NCBI RefSeq assembly: GCF_044003965.1
Contig: NZ_JBAWKC010000003.1
Location: 248,001-312,000 of the forward strand
Source: Yeosuana aquiaggeris
GTDB taxonomy: Bacteria; Bacteroidota; Bacteroidia; Flavobacteriales; Flavobacteriaceae
Direction of reading: 5' to 3'
DNA length: 64,000 nt
A program made the translations under genes and the position numbers. Shown piece after piece: positions 27,565 through 35,428 of the stretch. The notes beneath the pieces are model-generated. The model saw only the letters and a list, made by a program, of their open reading frames with translations. It was not told the origin of the DNA and did no database searches. How positions within the stretch are numbered: position 1 is the stretch's first letter; every line of letters begins with the position of its first letter.

Positions 27565-27876
27565 ATGAAAAAAACAGTCTTTTATTTAATAATAGCAATA
27601 TTATTAAGTGTGTTTCCTAGTAAAGTTATGGCGTCTGAAAAAAATCCAGTTCCAATTGAAACACCAAATACAGAAATTCCTGCGGAAATAAAACCTTTGC
27701 TAAATCGTTTGGATGAAATAAAATCAATGGATAAAACCAATTTAGATTCTTCTGAACGTAAAGTACTTCGAATTGAACTTCGAGAAATTAAAAAGGAAAT
27801 AAGATCGAATGGTGGCGGGTTATATATATCAGCGGGTGCTATCATCATAATTTTGCTAATTATTATAATATTATAA
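27565..27876 (+). CDS. 103-residue exported, membrane-anchored protein, unknown
   Basis: A signal peptide (about 1-24, MKKTVFYLIIAILLSVFPS then KVMASEK) precedes a short polar helical segment rich in Lys, Glu and Arg (about 40-80, LNRLDEIKSMDKTNLDSSE and IELREIKKEIRS). A Gly-rich hinge and a C-terminal stretch of nearly pure Ile and Leu (about 85-103) form a membrane anchor. I do not recognise a named function. It is a single gene with its own hairpin terminator, convergent with the outer-membrane protein gene. Confidence 0.8.
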   Translation: MKKTVFYLIIAILLSVFPSKVMASEKNPVPIETPNTEIPAEIKPLLNRLDEIKSMDKTNLDSSERKVLRIELREIKKEIRSNGGGLYISAGAIIIILLIIIIL

Positions 27877-27888
27877 TGATTCTTGATT

Positions 27889-27923
27889 AAACAAAAAAGC
27901 ACCTATTAGGTGCTTTTTTGTTT
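27889..27923. terminator. bidirectional intrinsic terminator
   Basis: A perfect 16-bp inverted repeat (27889-27904 and 27908-27923, loop ATT) runs from AAACAAAAAAGCACCT to its complement. Each strand ends in a T run, so it can stop both the 103-residue gene (+) and the outer-membrane protein gene (-), whose stop codons lie 12 and 14 bases away. Confidence 0.88.
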
Positions 27924-27937
27924 ATGTAATTTTAGTT

Positions 27938-28420
27938 CTAAAATTGATACCGAATACCTAATGCAATATCAAAAACAGTGTTGTCTGTAAAGTCATTATT
28001 ACCAAATTCAGGCCTGAAATCCAATGAAAGTTGTAATGGTATGTCAAAGTTATACTCAATACCTATATCTCCAGCTGCAAAAATAGTTGTTTGACTTTGA
28101 TCATTATTTAAATTGTTTTTACCATCAAAAGAGGCTACGCCACCACCAACGCCAACATACCAGTTAAATGATCCATCTAATAGAAACATCCATTGATACA
28201 AGCCTGTCAGTTTAAAAGCGTCATAGTTGTTGCTATTCCTCCAGCCTAAATCTAATTCTAAACGGTTGTTTTCGCCTAAAGCACGTTGATAAGAAATTTC
28301 AGCGCCCATACCATCACTATCTCCTAAACGTAATCCTATAGCGTTTTCAGAAATCGTTTGAGCATTTGATAAAGTGGTAAAGCCAATAAAAATTAAGGCT
28401 ATTAATAATAATTTTTTCAT
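27938..28420 (-). CDS. small outer-membrane beta-barrel protein
   Basis: A 160-residue protein with a signal peptide (about 1-20, LLLIALIFIGFTTLSNAQ) and about eight predicted amphipathic strands: ENAIGLRLGD, GAEISYQRAL, NRLELDLGWR, FNWYVGVGGGVASF, GDIGIEYNF, QLSLDFRPEFG. It ends in FDIALGIRYQF, a terminal aromatic residue typical of barrels inserted by BAM. The family is generic (porin-like, opacity-type) and no substrate can be assigned. A full -7 box lies 75 bases upstream of the ATG. Confidence 0.85.
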   Translation of the reverse strand: MKKLLLIALIFIGFTTLSNAQTISENAIGLRLGDSDGMGAEISYQRALGENNRLELDLGWRNSNNYDAFKLTGLYQWMFLLDGSFNWYVGVGGGVASFDGKNNLNNDQSQTTIFAAGDIGIEYNFDIPLQLSLDFRPEFGNNDFTDNTVFDIALGIRYQF

Positions 28421-28494
28421 AAGTTATAAATATTAGTTTTTTGATATACGAACAATTTGATAAAAAAGTTCATTTAAAATTCTTTTTATATTTA

Positions 28495-28502
28495 CAAAAA
28501 TA
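28495..28502 (-). promoter_or_regulatory. candidate -7 box of the outer-membrane protein gene
   Basis: Minus-strand TATTTTTG matches TAnnTTTG. It would give a leader of about 68 bases. No -33 element is evident at 17-23 bases. Confidence 0.35.
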
Positions 28503-28554
28503 ACGACAAAATTGTAATTATATTTAGCTTTCTATTAGATTTATAAACATAGTT

Positions 28555-31485
28555 ATGAAAATTATGGTCTTAACTCCTCATTTACAGGAACTACAAAAAT
28601 CACTTGTTGGTGAATTGTTTTATGATGAGTTGATGAAATCATTATATGCAACAGATGCCTCTGTTTATAGAATGTTGCCTTTAGCAGTTGCCTACCCTAA
28701 GGATAAAGAAGATATTAAAAAATTAATTGCTTTTGCTAGAAAACATAAAACCTTTTTAATTCCGAGAACGGCCGGGACTTCACTGGCTGGACAATGTGTT
28801 GGAACAGGTATAGTAGTGGATGTTTCTAAATATTTTACACGAATTTTAGATGTTAATGAGAAGGCGCAAACCGTCACTGTGCAACCTGGGGTTGTACGTG
28901 ACGCATTAAATAACTATTTAAAACCATTCGGATTGTTTTTTGGCCCCAATACGTCTACATCAAACAGATGTATGATAGGAGGTATGGTTGGCAATAATTC
29001 TTCGGGAACAACCTCAATAAAATATGGTGTTACAAGAGATAAGGTTGTTGAACTTCATACTATTTTAAGTGATGGTAGTGAAGTCATATTTAATGATTTG
29101 TCAAAGGATGAATTTCATAAAAAATTAAAAAAAGATTCTTTAGAAGGAAAAATTTATAAAAGTATTTATTCCGAACTATTGTCGGAATCTGTACAAAAAA
29201 ATATCGTTGACAACTTTCCTAAACCTGAAATTCACAGAAGAAATACGGGTTATGCTATAGATGAATTAATCCATTCAGAAGTGTTTTCTGCTAGTGATAT
29301 TCCTTTTAACATGTGTGAGTTGCTAACGGGTAGTGAAGGGACCTTAGCATTTACGACACAAATAAAGTTAAAACTAGACAAAGTTTTAACGAAGGAATCG
29401 GTTTTGGTATTGGCGCATTTTAGTAGTATAGAAAACTGCTTAAATGCTATTGAAAAGCTTATGGAGCATGATTTGTTTACTTGTGAAATGATGGATAAGA
29501 CCATTTTGGATTGTACCAGACATAATAAAACACAACAAGAAAATCGCAAATTTATCGAAGGGGACCCAAAAGCTATTTTAATGTGCGAAGTGAAAGCAGA
29601 TACGATTTCAGAAGCCAATTTAAAAGCAGATGCTTTAATAAATGATTTAATCAAAACAAAATTGAGTTATGCCTATCCAAAACTAGTAGGAAACGAAATT
29701 GAAAGGGCCACACAATTACGCAGCGCTGGCTTGGGACTTCTGGGAAATATAGTAGGAGATAAAAAATCAGCAGCTTGCATTGAGGATACTGCGGTTGCTT
29801 TGCCAGATTTAGCTAATTATATTAAAGAATTTACAGCTTTAATGAAAGGGTATAATCAGGAAGCCATTTATTATGCACATGCCGGTGCTGGTGAATTGCA
29901 TTTACGTCCCATGCTTAACTTAAAAATGTCTGAAGATGTAGTGCTGTTTAGAAAAATCACAACAGATGTCGCTCATTTAGTAAAAAAATATAAGGGTTCA
30001 ATGAGTGGTGAGCATGGTGACGGAATTGTGAGAGCTGAGTTTATTTCATTTATGATTGGAGAATCTAATTACAACATTTTAAAGCGAATAAAAACAACAT
30101 TCGATCCTTATAATATTTTTAATCCAGGTAAAATTGTGGATCCTTTCCCTATGGACAAGTCCTTGAGATATGAACCTGATAGAGAAGAACCGGTGATTGA
30201 TACTTTATTAGATTTTTCGTCTTCCTTAGGAATTCTTAGGGAAACTGAAAAATGTAATGGTTCTGGTGATTGCAGAAAATTACCTGAATTTGGCGGGACG
30301 ATGTGTCCAAGTTACCGGGCGACGAGAAATGAAAAAGATACTACCCGTGCTCGTGCAAATGCCTTACGTGAGTTTTTAACGCATTCAAATAAGCCCAATA
30401 GATTTGATCATCATGAATTAAAAGAGGTTTTTGATTTGTGTTTAAGTTGTAAAGCATGTGCCAGTGAATGCCCAAGTAGTGTGGATGTGGCTAGTTTAAA
30501 AGCTGAGTTTCAATATCAATACCAAAAAGCAAACGGGATTCCTTTCAGAACAAAATTATTTGCTTATAACAACACATTCAATGAGTATGGAAGTCGTTTT
30601 CCTAGCTTCACTAATTTCATGTTTTCTAATAAATTTATTTCTTCAATATTAAAAAAATATGTTGGAGTAGCACAACAAAGGAGTCTTCCATTGGTTTCAA
30701 ATAAAAGTTTAAGTAATATATTTCAAAATATTGAAAAACAAATAGATAAAATTAATTATATAAAATCTGTTTATCTATTTAATGACGAGTTTACAAATTT
30801 CTTGGATACTCAAATTGGTTTAGATGCCATAGCCTTATTGACTAAACTAAATTATGAAGTAAAACTTGTAGACCATGCTGAATCAGGCCGTGCGTTTTTG
30901 TCTAAAGGTTTATTAAAACAGGCTAAAGACGTAGCAAATATAAACGTCAATAGTTTCAAAAATATAATTTCAAAAGACAGCCCTTTAATTGGGATTGAAC
31001 CTTCCGCTATTTTAACTTTTAAAGATGAGTATTTAAAATTGGCTGATGATAAAACATCTGCAGAAAATATTTCAAAACACACTTATTTGATTGAAGAATT
31101 TTTTCAGAATGAAATTGAAATTGGCAATATTAAAGCAGAGCAGTTCACTTTAGAAGCAAAAGAAATAAAATTTCATGGGCATTGTCACCAAAAGGCCTTA
31201 TCAAATCAATCTTCAAGTTTTTCAGTTTTAAATTTACCTAAAAATTATAAGGTAACTATTATTCCAAGTGGTTGTTGTGGAATGGCAGGAAGTTTTGGTT
31301 ATGAAAAAGAACACTATGAGGTTAGTATGACCATTGGTGAACAAACCTTATTTCCAGCCATTAGAAATGCTGCGGAAGATACAATTATAGCCGCTAATGG
31401 AACGAGTTGCAGGCACCAAATAAAAGATGGTACCCAGCGAGAAGCAAGGCATCCAATAACTATTTTACGACAAGCTTTAGTGTAA
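28555..31485 (+). CDS. FAD-linked and Fe-S dehydrogenase, D-lactate dehydrogenase/YdiJ type
   Basis: A 976-residue three-part oxidoreductase: an FAD-binding PCMH domain (about 35-265, PRTAGTSLAGQC and GGMVGNNSSGTTSIKYG), an FAD-oxidase C-terminal domain (about 270-535, with the HAGAGELHLRP and GEHGDGIVR stretches), a ferredoxin-like region (about 560-650, CNGSGDCRKLP, CLSCKACASECP), and a CCG-type segment near the end (HGHCHQKAL, SGCCGMAGSFGYE). The layout is that of YdiJ-like proteins that oxidise D-2-hydroxy acids and pass electrons to the membrane. The substrate is inferred. A second ATG lies two codons after the chosen one. Confidence 0.88.
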   Translation: MKIMVLTPHLQELQKSLVGELFYDELMKSLYATDASVYRMLPLAVAYPKDKEDIKKLIAFARKHKTFLIPRTAGTSLAGQCVGTGIVVDVSKYFTRILDVNEKAQTVTVQPGVVRDALNNYLKPFGLFFGPNTSTSNRCMIGGMVGNNSSGTTSIKYGVTRDKVVELHTILSDGSEVIFNDLSKDEFHKKLKKDSLEGKIYKSIYSELLSESVQKNIVDNFPKPEIHRRNTGYAIDELIHSEVFSASDIPFNMCELLTGSEGTLAFTTQIKLKLDKVLTKESVLVLAHFSSIENCLNAIEKLMEHDLFTCEMMDKTILDCTRHNKTQQENRKFIEGDPKAILMCEVKADTISEANLKADALINDLIKTKLSYAYPKLVGNEIERATQLRSAGLGLLGNIVGDKKSAACIEDTAVALPDLANYIKEFTALMKGYNQEAIYYAHAGAGELHLRPMLNLKMSEDVVLFRKITTDVAHLVKKYKGSMSGEHGDGIVRAEFISFMIGESNYNILKRIKTTFDPYNIFNPGKIVDPFPMDKSLRYEPDREEPVIDTLLDFSSSLGILRETEKCNGSGDCRKLPEFGGTMCPSYRATRNEKDTTRARANALREFLTHSNKPNRFDHHELKEVFDLCLSCKACASECPSSVDVASLKAEFQYQYQKANGIPFRTKLFAYNNTFNEYGSRFPSFTNFMFSNKFISSILKKYVGVAQQRSLPLVSNKSLSNIFQNIEKQIDKINYIKSVYLFNDEFTNFLDTQIGLDAIALLTKLNYEVKLVDHAESGRAFLSKGLLKQAKDVANINVNSFKNIISKDSPLIGIEPSAILTFKDEYLKLADDKTSAENISKHTYLIEEFFQNEIEIGNIKAEQFTLEAKEIKFHGHCHQKALSNQSSSFSVLNLPKNYKVTIIPSGCCGMAGSFGYEKEHYEVSMTIGEQTLFPAIRNAAEDTIIAANGTSCRHQIKDGTQREARHPITILRQALV

Positions 31486-31514
31486 TTTTTTTTATGATTT
31501 AAAGGGTTTCAATT

Positions 31515-31544
31515 TTTGTTTCTCTAAGAATAAAATTACATTAG
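31515..31544 (+). promoter_or_regulatory. aroC promoter
   Basis: TTTG at 31515-31518, an 18-base spacer and TACATTAG at 31537-31544. This matches the Bacteroidota -33/-7 arrangement with one mismatch in the -7 box and places the transcript start roughly ten bases before the ATG. Confidence 0.45.
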
Positions 31545-31560
31545 CATCAAAATATTATTT

Positions 31561-32625
31561 ATGGCAGGAAATTCCTTTGGAAAACTATTTACTTTAACTT
31601 CTTACGGAGAATCACACGGGCCTGCTTTAGGAGGTGTTATTGATGGTTGTCCGGCTGGAATTGAATTAGATTTAGAGGCAATTCAACAAGAACTGGATAG
31701 ACGAAAACCTGGACAATCTTCCATTGTGACCCAACGTAAGGAACCGGATACAGTGAAGTTTTATTCTGGTATTTTTGAAGGTAAAACCACAGGTATGTCT
31801 ATTGGGTTTGTGATTGAAAACACCAATCAAAAATCTCATGATTACACGCATATAAAAGATAGTTATAGACCAAGTCATGCAGACTATGTTTATGATAAAA
31901 AATACGGGTTTAGAGACTATAGAGGTGGTGGCCGCAGTTCTGCCAGAGAAACGGCATGTCGCGTAGTTGCTGGAGCCATTGCTAAACAAATGATCAAAGG
32001 GGTTGAAATTATAGCCTATGTTTCTGGTGTGGGGACCTTAAAAATAAGCAAGCCTTATACTGAATTAGATTTGACTCAAATTGAATCCAATATTGTGAGA
32101 TGTCCTGATGCTGATATGGCTGCCAAAATGGAAACTTATATTAAACAAGTACGCGGAAAAGGTGATACGGTTGGCGGTATTGTAAGTTGTGTTATTAAGA
32201 ATGTACCTGTAGGTTTAGGCGAACCAGTATTTGATAAATTGCATGCTGAATTAGGGAAGGCCATGTTGTCTATCAATGCCGTTAAAGGCTTTGAATACGG
32301 TAGTGGCTTTGAAGGAAGTACTATGTTTGGAAGTCAGCATAACGATGCTTTTAATAATGACGGCACCACGAAAACTAACTTCTCGGGAGGCATCCAAGGG
32401 GGCATCAGTAATGGAATGGATATCTATTTTAATGTAGCCTTTAAACCTGTGGCCACACTGATTCAGAAATACGAAACTATAGATAAGGAAGGTAATTCAG
32501 TTGAAATGCAAGGTAAAGGGCGTCATGATCCTTGTGTAGTACCTAGAGCAGTGCCTATAGTTGAAGCCATGGCAGCGCTTGTTATTGCAGATTTCTGGTT
32601 GCAAAATAAAGTCGCTCATTTGTAG
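31561..32625 (+). CDS. aroC: chorismate synthase
   Basis: Converts 5-enolpyruvylshikimate 3-phosphate to chorismate using reduced FMN, the last common step for aromatic compounds. The 354 residues carry the family signature GESHGPALGGVIDG at the start, the RYRGGGRSSARET-type loop (DYRGGGRSSARETACR) and the GGIQGGISNG segment, then HDPCVVPRAVPIVEAM. Length is normal. It is a single gene with its own probable promoter; about 104 bases separate it from the symporter gene. Confidence 0.97.
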   Translation: MAGNSFGKLFTLTSYGESHGPALGGVIDGCPAGIELDLEAIQQELDRRKPGQSSIVTQRKEPDTVKFYSGIFEGKTTGMSIGFVIENTNQKSHDYTHIKDSYRPSHADYVYDKKYGFRDYRGGGRSSARETACRVVAGAIAKQMIKGVEIIAYVSGVGTLKISKPYTELDLTQIESNIVRCPDADMAAKMETYIKQVRGKGDTVGGIVSCVIKNVPVGLGEPVFDKLHAELGKAMLSINAVKGFEYGSGFEGSTMFGSQHNDAFNNDGTTKTNFSGGIQGGISNGMDIYFNVAFKPVATLIQKYETIDKEGNSVEMQGKGRHDPCVVPRAVPIVEAMAALVIADFWLQNKVAHL

Positions 32626-32729
32626 CTATTTCCTGCTTTCAGCTTAATCTTTTGTTATCACAAAAGGATAACGCTTCAATCAGGGCTAATAAACGGATTT
32701 TACATTTTTTAAATTAAAGAAATACATAT

Positions 32730-34175
32730 ATGAAAAAGCTCGCACTACATTGGAAAATTCTAATAGGAATGGTTCTGGGGATCATTTGGGCGCTATTATC
32801 AAGTTCTCTTGGATGGAGTGCGTTTACTATTGATTGGATTGATCCTTTTGGTACCATATTTATAAATCTTTTAAAATTAATAGCGGTTCCTTTGGTCTTA
32901 TTTTCCATTATTAGTGGTGTGGCCAATATTGGTGATCCGGCTAGTTTGGGTAGAATGGGAGGAAAGACCCTTCTTATTTATTTAATTACAACGGTTCTGG
33001 CTATTTCGCTAGGATTATTACTTGTAAATACCATAAAACCAGGAAAGTTAATTGATGAACAGAGTAGAATTGACAACAGAATTAATTATGAAATATGGGC
33101 TTCTTCACAAGGGTATCAGATAAAAGATGGTATTAACTATCTTCAAGATCCTAAGTTTTTTGAACGTGCAAAAGTAATTTCTGAATTATCTCATTCAGAA
33201 ATCAAGGAGGCTTCAGTTTCTGATAAATTAGAAAAAGCAACACAAAGAAAAGAAACAACGCCATTACAACCTTTAGTCGATATAGTACCTGACAACTTTT
33301 TTTATTCCTTGTCAAATAATGGTTTAATGTTGCAAATCATCTTTTTTGCCATATTTTTTGGTGTTTGTTTGCTATTTATCCCCAACGAAAAATCACAACC
33401 TGTTTTAACTTTAGTAGATGGGATTAATGAGGTATTTTTAAAAATGGTTGATTTGGTCATGCAAGCCGCACCGTTTTTTGTTTTTGCTTTGTTAGCAGGC
33501 GTCGTGAGTAAAATGGCCGGTGATGACATTGGTAAAGTTGTTGAAATCTTTAAAGGATTGAGCTGGTATTCTTTAACAGTTTTAATTGGTCTTTTGTTAA
33601 TGATTTTTATCGTGTACCCATCAATTTTAAAAACATTTGTTAGGAAGATCCCTTACACAGGTTTTTTCAAAGCTATGGGGCCGGCTCAAACATTGGCATT
33701 CTCAACTTCAAGTAGTGCAGCCACTTTACCTGTAACTATGGAATGCGTTGAACAAAATCTTGGAGTTGATAAAAAGGTAAGCAGTTTTGTATTGCCAATA
33801 GGTGCCACTGTAAATATGGATGGCACGAGTTTATATCAAGCGGTTGCTGTTATATTTTTGGCACAACTTCACATGATTGATTTAACTTTTGGACAGCAAT
33901 TGACCATTGTTTTAACAACCACTTTAGCATCTATTGGCTCAGCAGCCGTTCCAAGTGCAGGATTAGTAATGCTTATCATCGTACTTGATTCTGTTGGCCT
34001 AAACCCGGCTTGGATTGCTATTATTTTTCCTGTTGATAGAATTTTAGACATGTTCAGAACTGTGGTAAATGTTACAGGAGATGCTACGGTATGCAGTATT
34101 ATTGCGAATGGTGAAGATATGTTAGATTATCAGGGTGAAAAGGATCCGACAGAGACTTTTGATTTAGATTCTTAA
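32730..34175 (+). CDS. dicarboxylate/amino acid:cation symporter (DAACS family)
   Basis: A 481-residue inner-membrane glutamate, aspartate or dicarboxylate uptake protein. It has the serine-rich re-entrant hairpin FSTSSSAATLPVTMEC, the NMDGTSLYQAVAVIF helix and the second hairpin ASIGSAAVPSAGLVML, with the DRILDMFRTVVNVTGD substrate and cation site. A family feature here is a larger polar insert (about 115-180) between early helices. The sulfurtransferase gene starts two bases after its stop, so they share a transcript. Whether it prefers dicarboxylate or amino acid is not decided by what I can see. Confidence 0.92.
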   Translation: MKKLALHWKILIGMVLGIIWALLSSSLGWSAFTIDWIDPFGTIFINLLKLIAVPLVLFSIISGVANIGDPASLGRMGGKTLLIYLITTVLAISLGLLLVNTIKPGKLIDEQSRIDNRINYEIWASSQGYQIKDGINYLQDPKFFERAKVISELSHSEIKEASVSDKLEKATQRKETTPLQPLVDIVPDNFFYSLSNNGLMLQIIFFAIFFGVCLLFIPNEKSQPVLTLVDGINEVFLKMVDLVMQAAPFFVFALLAGVVSKMAGDDIGKVVEIFKGLSWYSLTVLIGLLLMIFIVYPSILKTFVRKIPYTGFFKAMGPAQTLAFSTSSSAATLPVTMECVEQNLGVDKKVSSFVLPIGATVNMDGTSLYQAVAVIFLAQLHMIDLTFGQQLTIVLTTTLASIGSAAVPSAGLVMLIIVLDSVGLNPAWIAIIFPVDRILDMFRTVVNVTGDATVCSIIANGEDMLDYQGEKDPTETFDLDS

Positions 34176-34177
34176 TT

Positions 34178-35011
34178 ATGGCAATTATTGTATTTTCCGA
34201 ACCCATTGTATCAGTTGAATGGCTTCATTCTAATTTAGATGCTGAAAATTTAATTATCCTAGATGCCAGTATTAATAAAGTAGGCGGAGGCGATAATGAC
34301 TTAAAATCTGAATTACAAATTCCTAAATCGCTTTTCTTTGACTTAAAGGAAGCTTTTAGTGATGTTTCAGCACCATTTCCAACTACTTTTCCATCAGAAA
34401 AGCAATTTACATTAGAAGCTCAAAATTTAGGTGTTAATTCAGATAGCGCTATTGTTATTTATGATGATAAAGGCATTTATTCTAGTGCCAGAGCCTGGTG
34501 GATCTTTAAAGCCATGGGGCATAATAATGTGGCCGTTTTAAACGGAGGATTGCCTAAATGGATAGACGCTGGTTTTGGATCTGAATTTAAAAGGGAATAC
34601 AAATTAACTCAAGGTAATTTTATTGCACAGTATAATCCTGAATATATGAAGTTTTTTGATGACGTTAAACAAGCTTCATCTCAGAAATCACATAAAATTA
34701 TTGATGCACGTTCTGAAGCTAGATTTAAAAGCTTGGAGCCTGAACCAAGAATAGGTTTAAGAAGTGGTACTATACCAAATTCTTTAAATTTACCTTTTGA
34801 AGATTTATTAGAAGACTACCAATTAATATCTAAAGATCTGATTGAAACCAAATTTAAGTCTTTAGCAAATAAAGAGGAAGCCATCATTTTCTCATGTGGT
34901 TCTGGAATTACCGCTTGTGTATTGGCTTTAGGTGCAGAATTAAGTGGATATAAAAACATCTCTGTTTATGATGGATCCTGGACCGAATGGGGTAGTCTAG
35001 TTCCTGAATAA
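34178..35011 (+). CDS. two-domain sulfurtransferase (rhodanese/3-mercaptopyruvate type)
   Basis: A 277-residue protein with two rhodanese folds: an inactive N-terminal one (about 5-125, ending SARAWWIFKAMGH) and a catalytic C-terminal one (about 155-275) with IDARSEARF and the active loop FSCGSGITACVLALG (Cys near 240). A CGSGxTA loop is typical of 3-mercaptopyruvate sulfurtransferases rather than thiosulfate-specific rhodaneses. Cytoplasmic, no signal peptide. It follows the symporter by two bases and ends directly against the convergent DCC gene. Confidence 0.9.
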   Translation: MAIIVFSEPIVSVEWLHSNLDAENLIILDASINKVGGGDNDLKSELQIPKSLFFDLKEAFSDVSAPFPTTFPSEKQFTLEAQNLGVNSDSAIVIYDDKGIYSSARAWWIFKAMGHNNVAVLNGGLPKWIDAGFGSEFKREYKLTQGNFIAQYNPEYMKFFDDVKQASSQKSHKIIDARSEARFKSLEPEPRIGLRSGTIPNSLNLPFEDLLEDYQLISKDLIETKFKSLANKEEAIIFSCGSGITACVLALGAELSGYKNISVYDGSWTEWGSLVPE

Positions 35012-35428
35012 TTAATCTAAAAATTTACTTTTTAATTCAGGCGACGGTATCATACATGATTCCTTTTTGCCATACCATTTATATCTGTTTTTTGCAATAT
35101 AGTCATACACCCAGTTTCTGATAAAAGCTGGAATAATCAAAAATATAGACATTAAATTTATTGGAAAACCTAGTTTTGTCGCAATCTTTAAAGCGGCTGT
35201 TGATTTATAAGAAATATCCTTTTCTTCAGAGTAGAGCAGGATAGAATCTATTTTTGTTGTATTAATATTATATTCTTTAATAATTTTTTCGCCTATGCTA
35301 CTTTGTAGTGCTGCGAAACAAAATTTGTTTTTTTTGTCATGTTTGATAATATACTCAACACTCCAATTACACAAATTGCAAATGCCATCAAACAACACAA
35401 GTTGTTTTTGTTCAGGAATATTAATCAT
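35012..35428 (-). CDS. DCC-family thiol-disulfide oxidoreductase-like protein
   Basis: A 138-residue member of the DCC (DUF393) family, predicted thioredoxin-like. It has the defining N-terminal FDGICNLCNWSVEYI with the two Cys and the downstream FAALQSSIGEKI and SILLYSEE strands. It is the second gene after mutS2; its ATG overlaps the mutS2 stop by four bases (ATGA), so it is translationally coupled. No experimentally defined role is known to me for this family. Confidence 0.88.
   Translation of the reverse strand: MINIPEQKQLVLFDGICNLCNWSVEYIIKHDKKNKFCFAALQSSIGEKIIKEYNINTTKIDSILLYSEEKDISYKSTAALKIATKLGFPINLMSIFLIIPAFIRNWVYDYIAKNRYKWYGKKESCMIPSPELKSKFLD

Noticed and set aside
32649..32666. 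Hairpin after aroC (CTTTTGT with ACAAAAG)
   Set aside because: No T run follows and an alternative overlapping stem exists; not called as a terminator.
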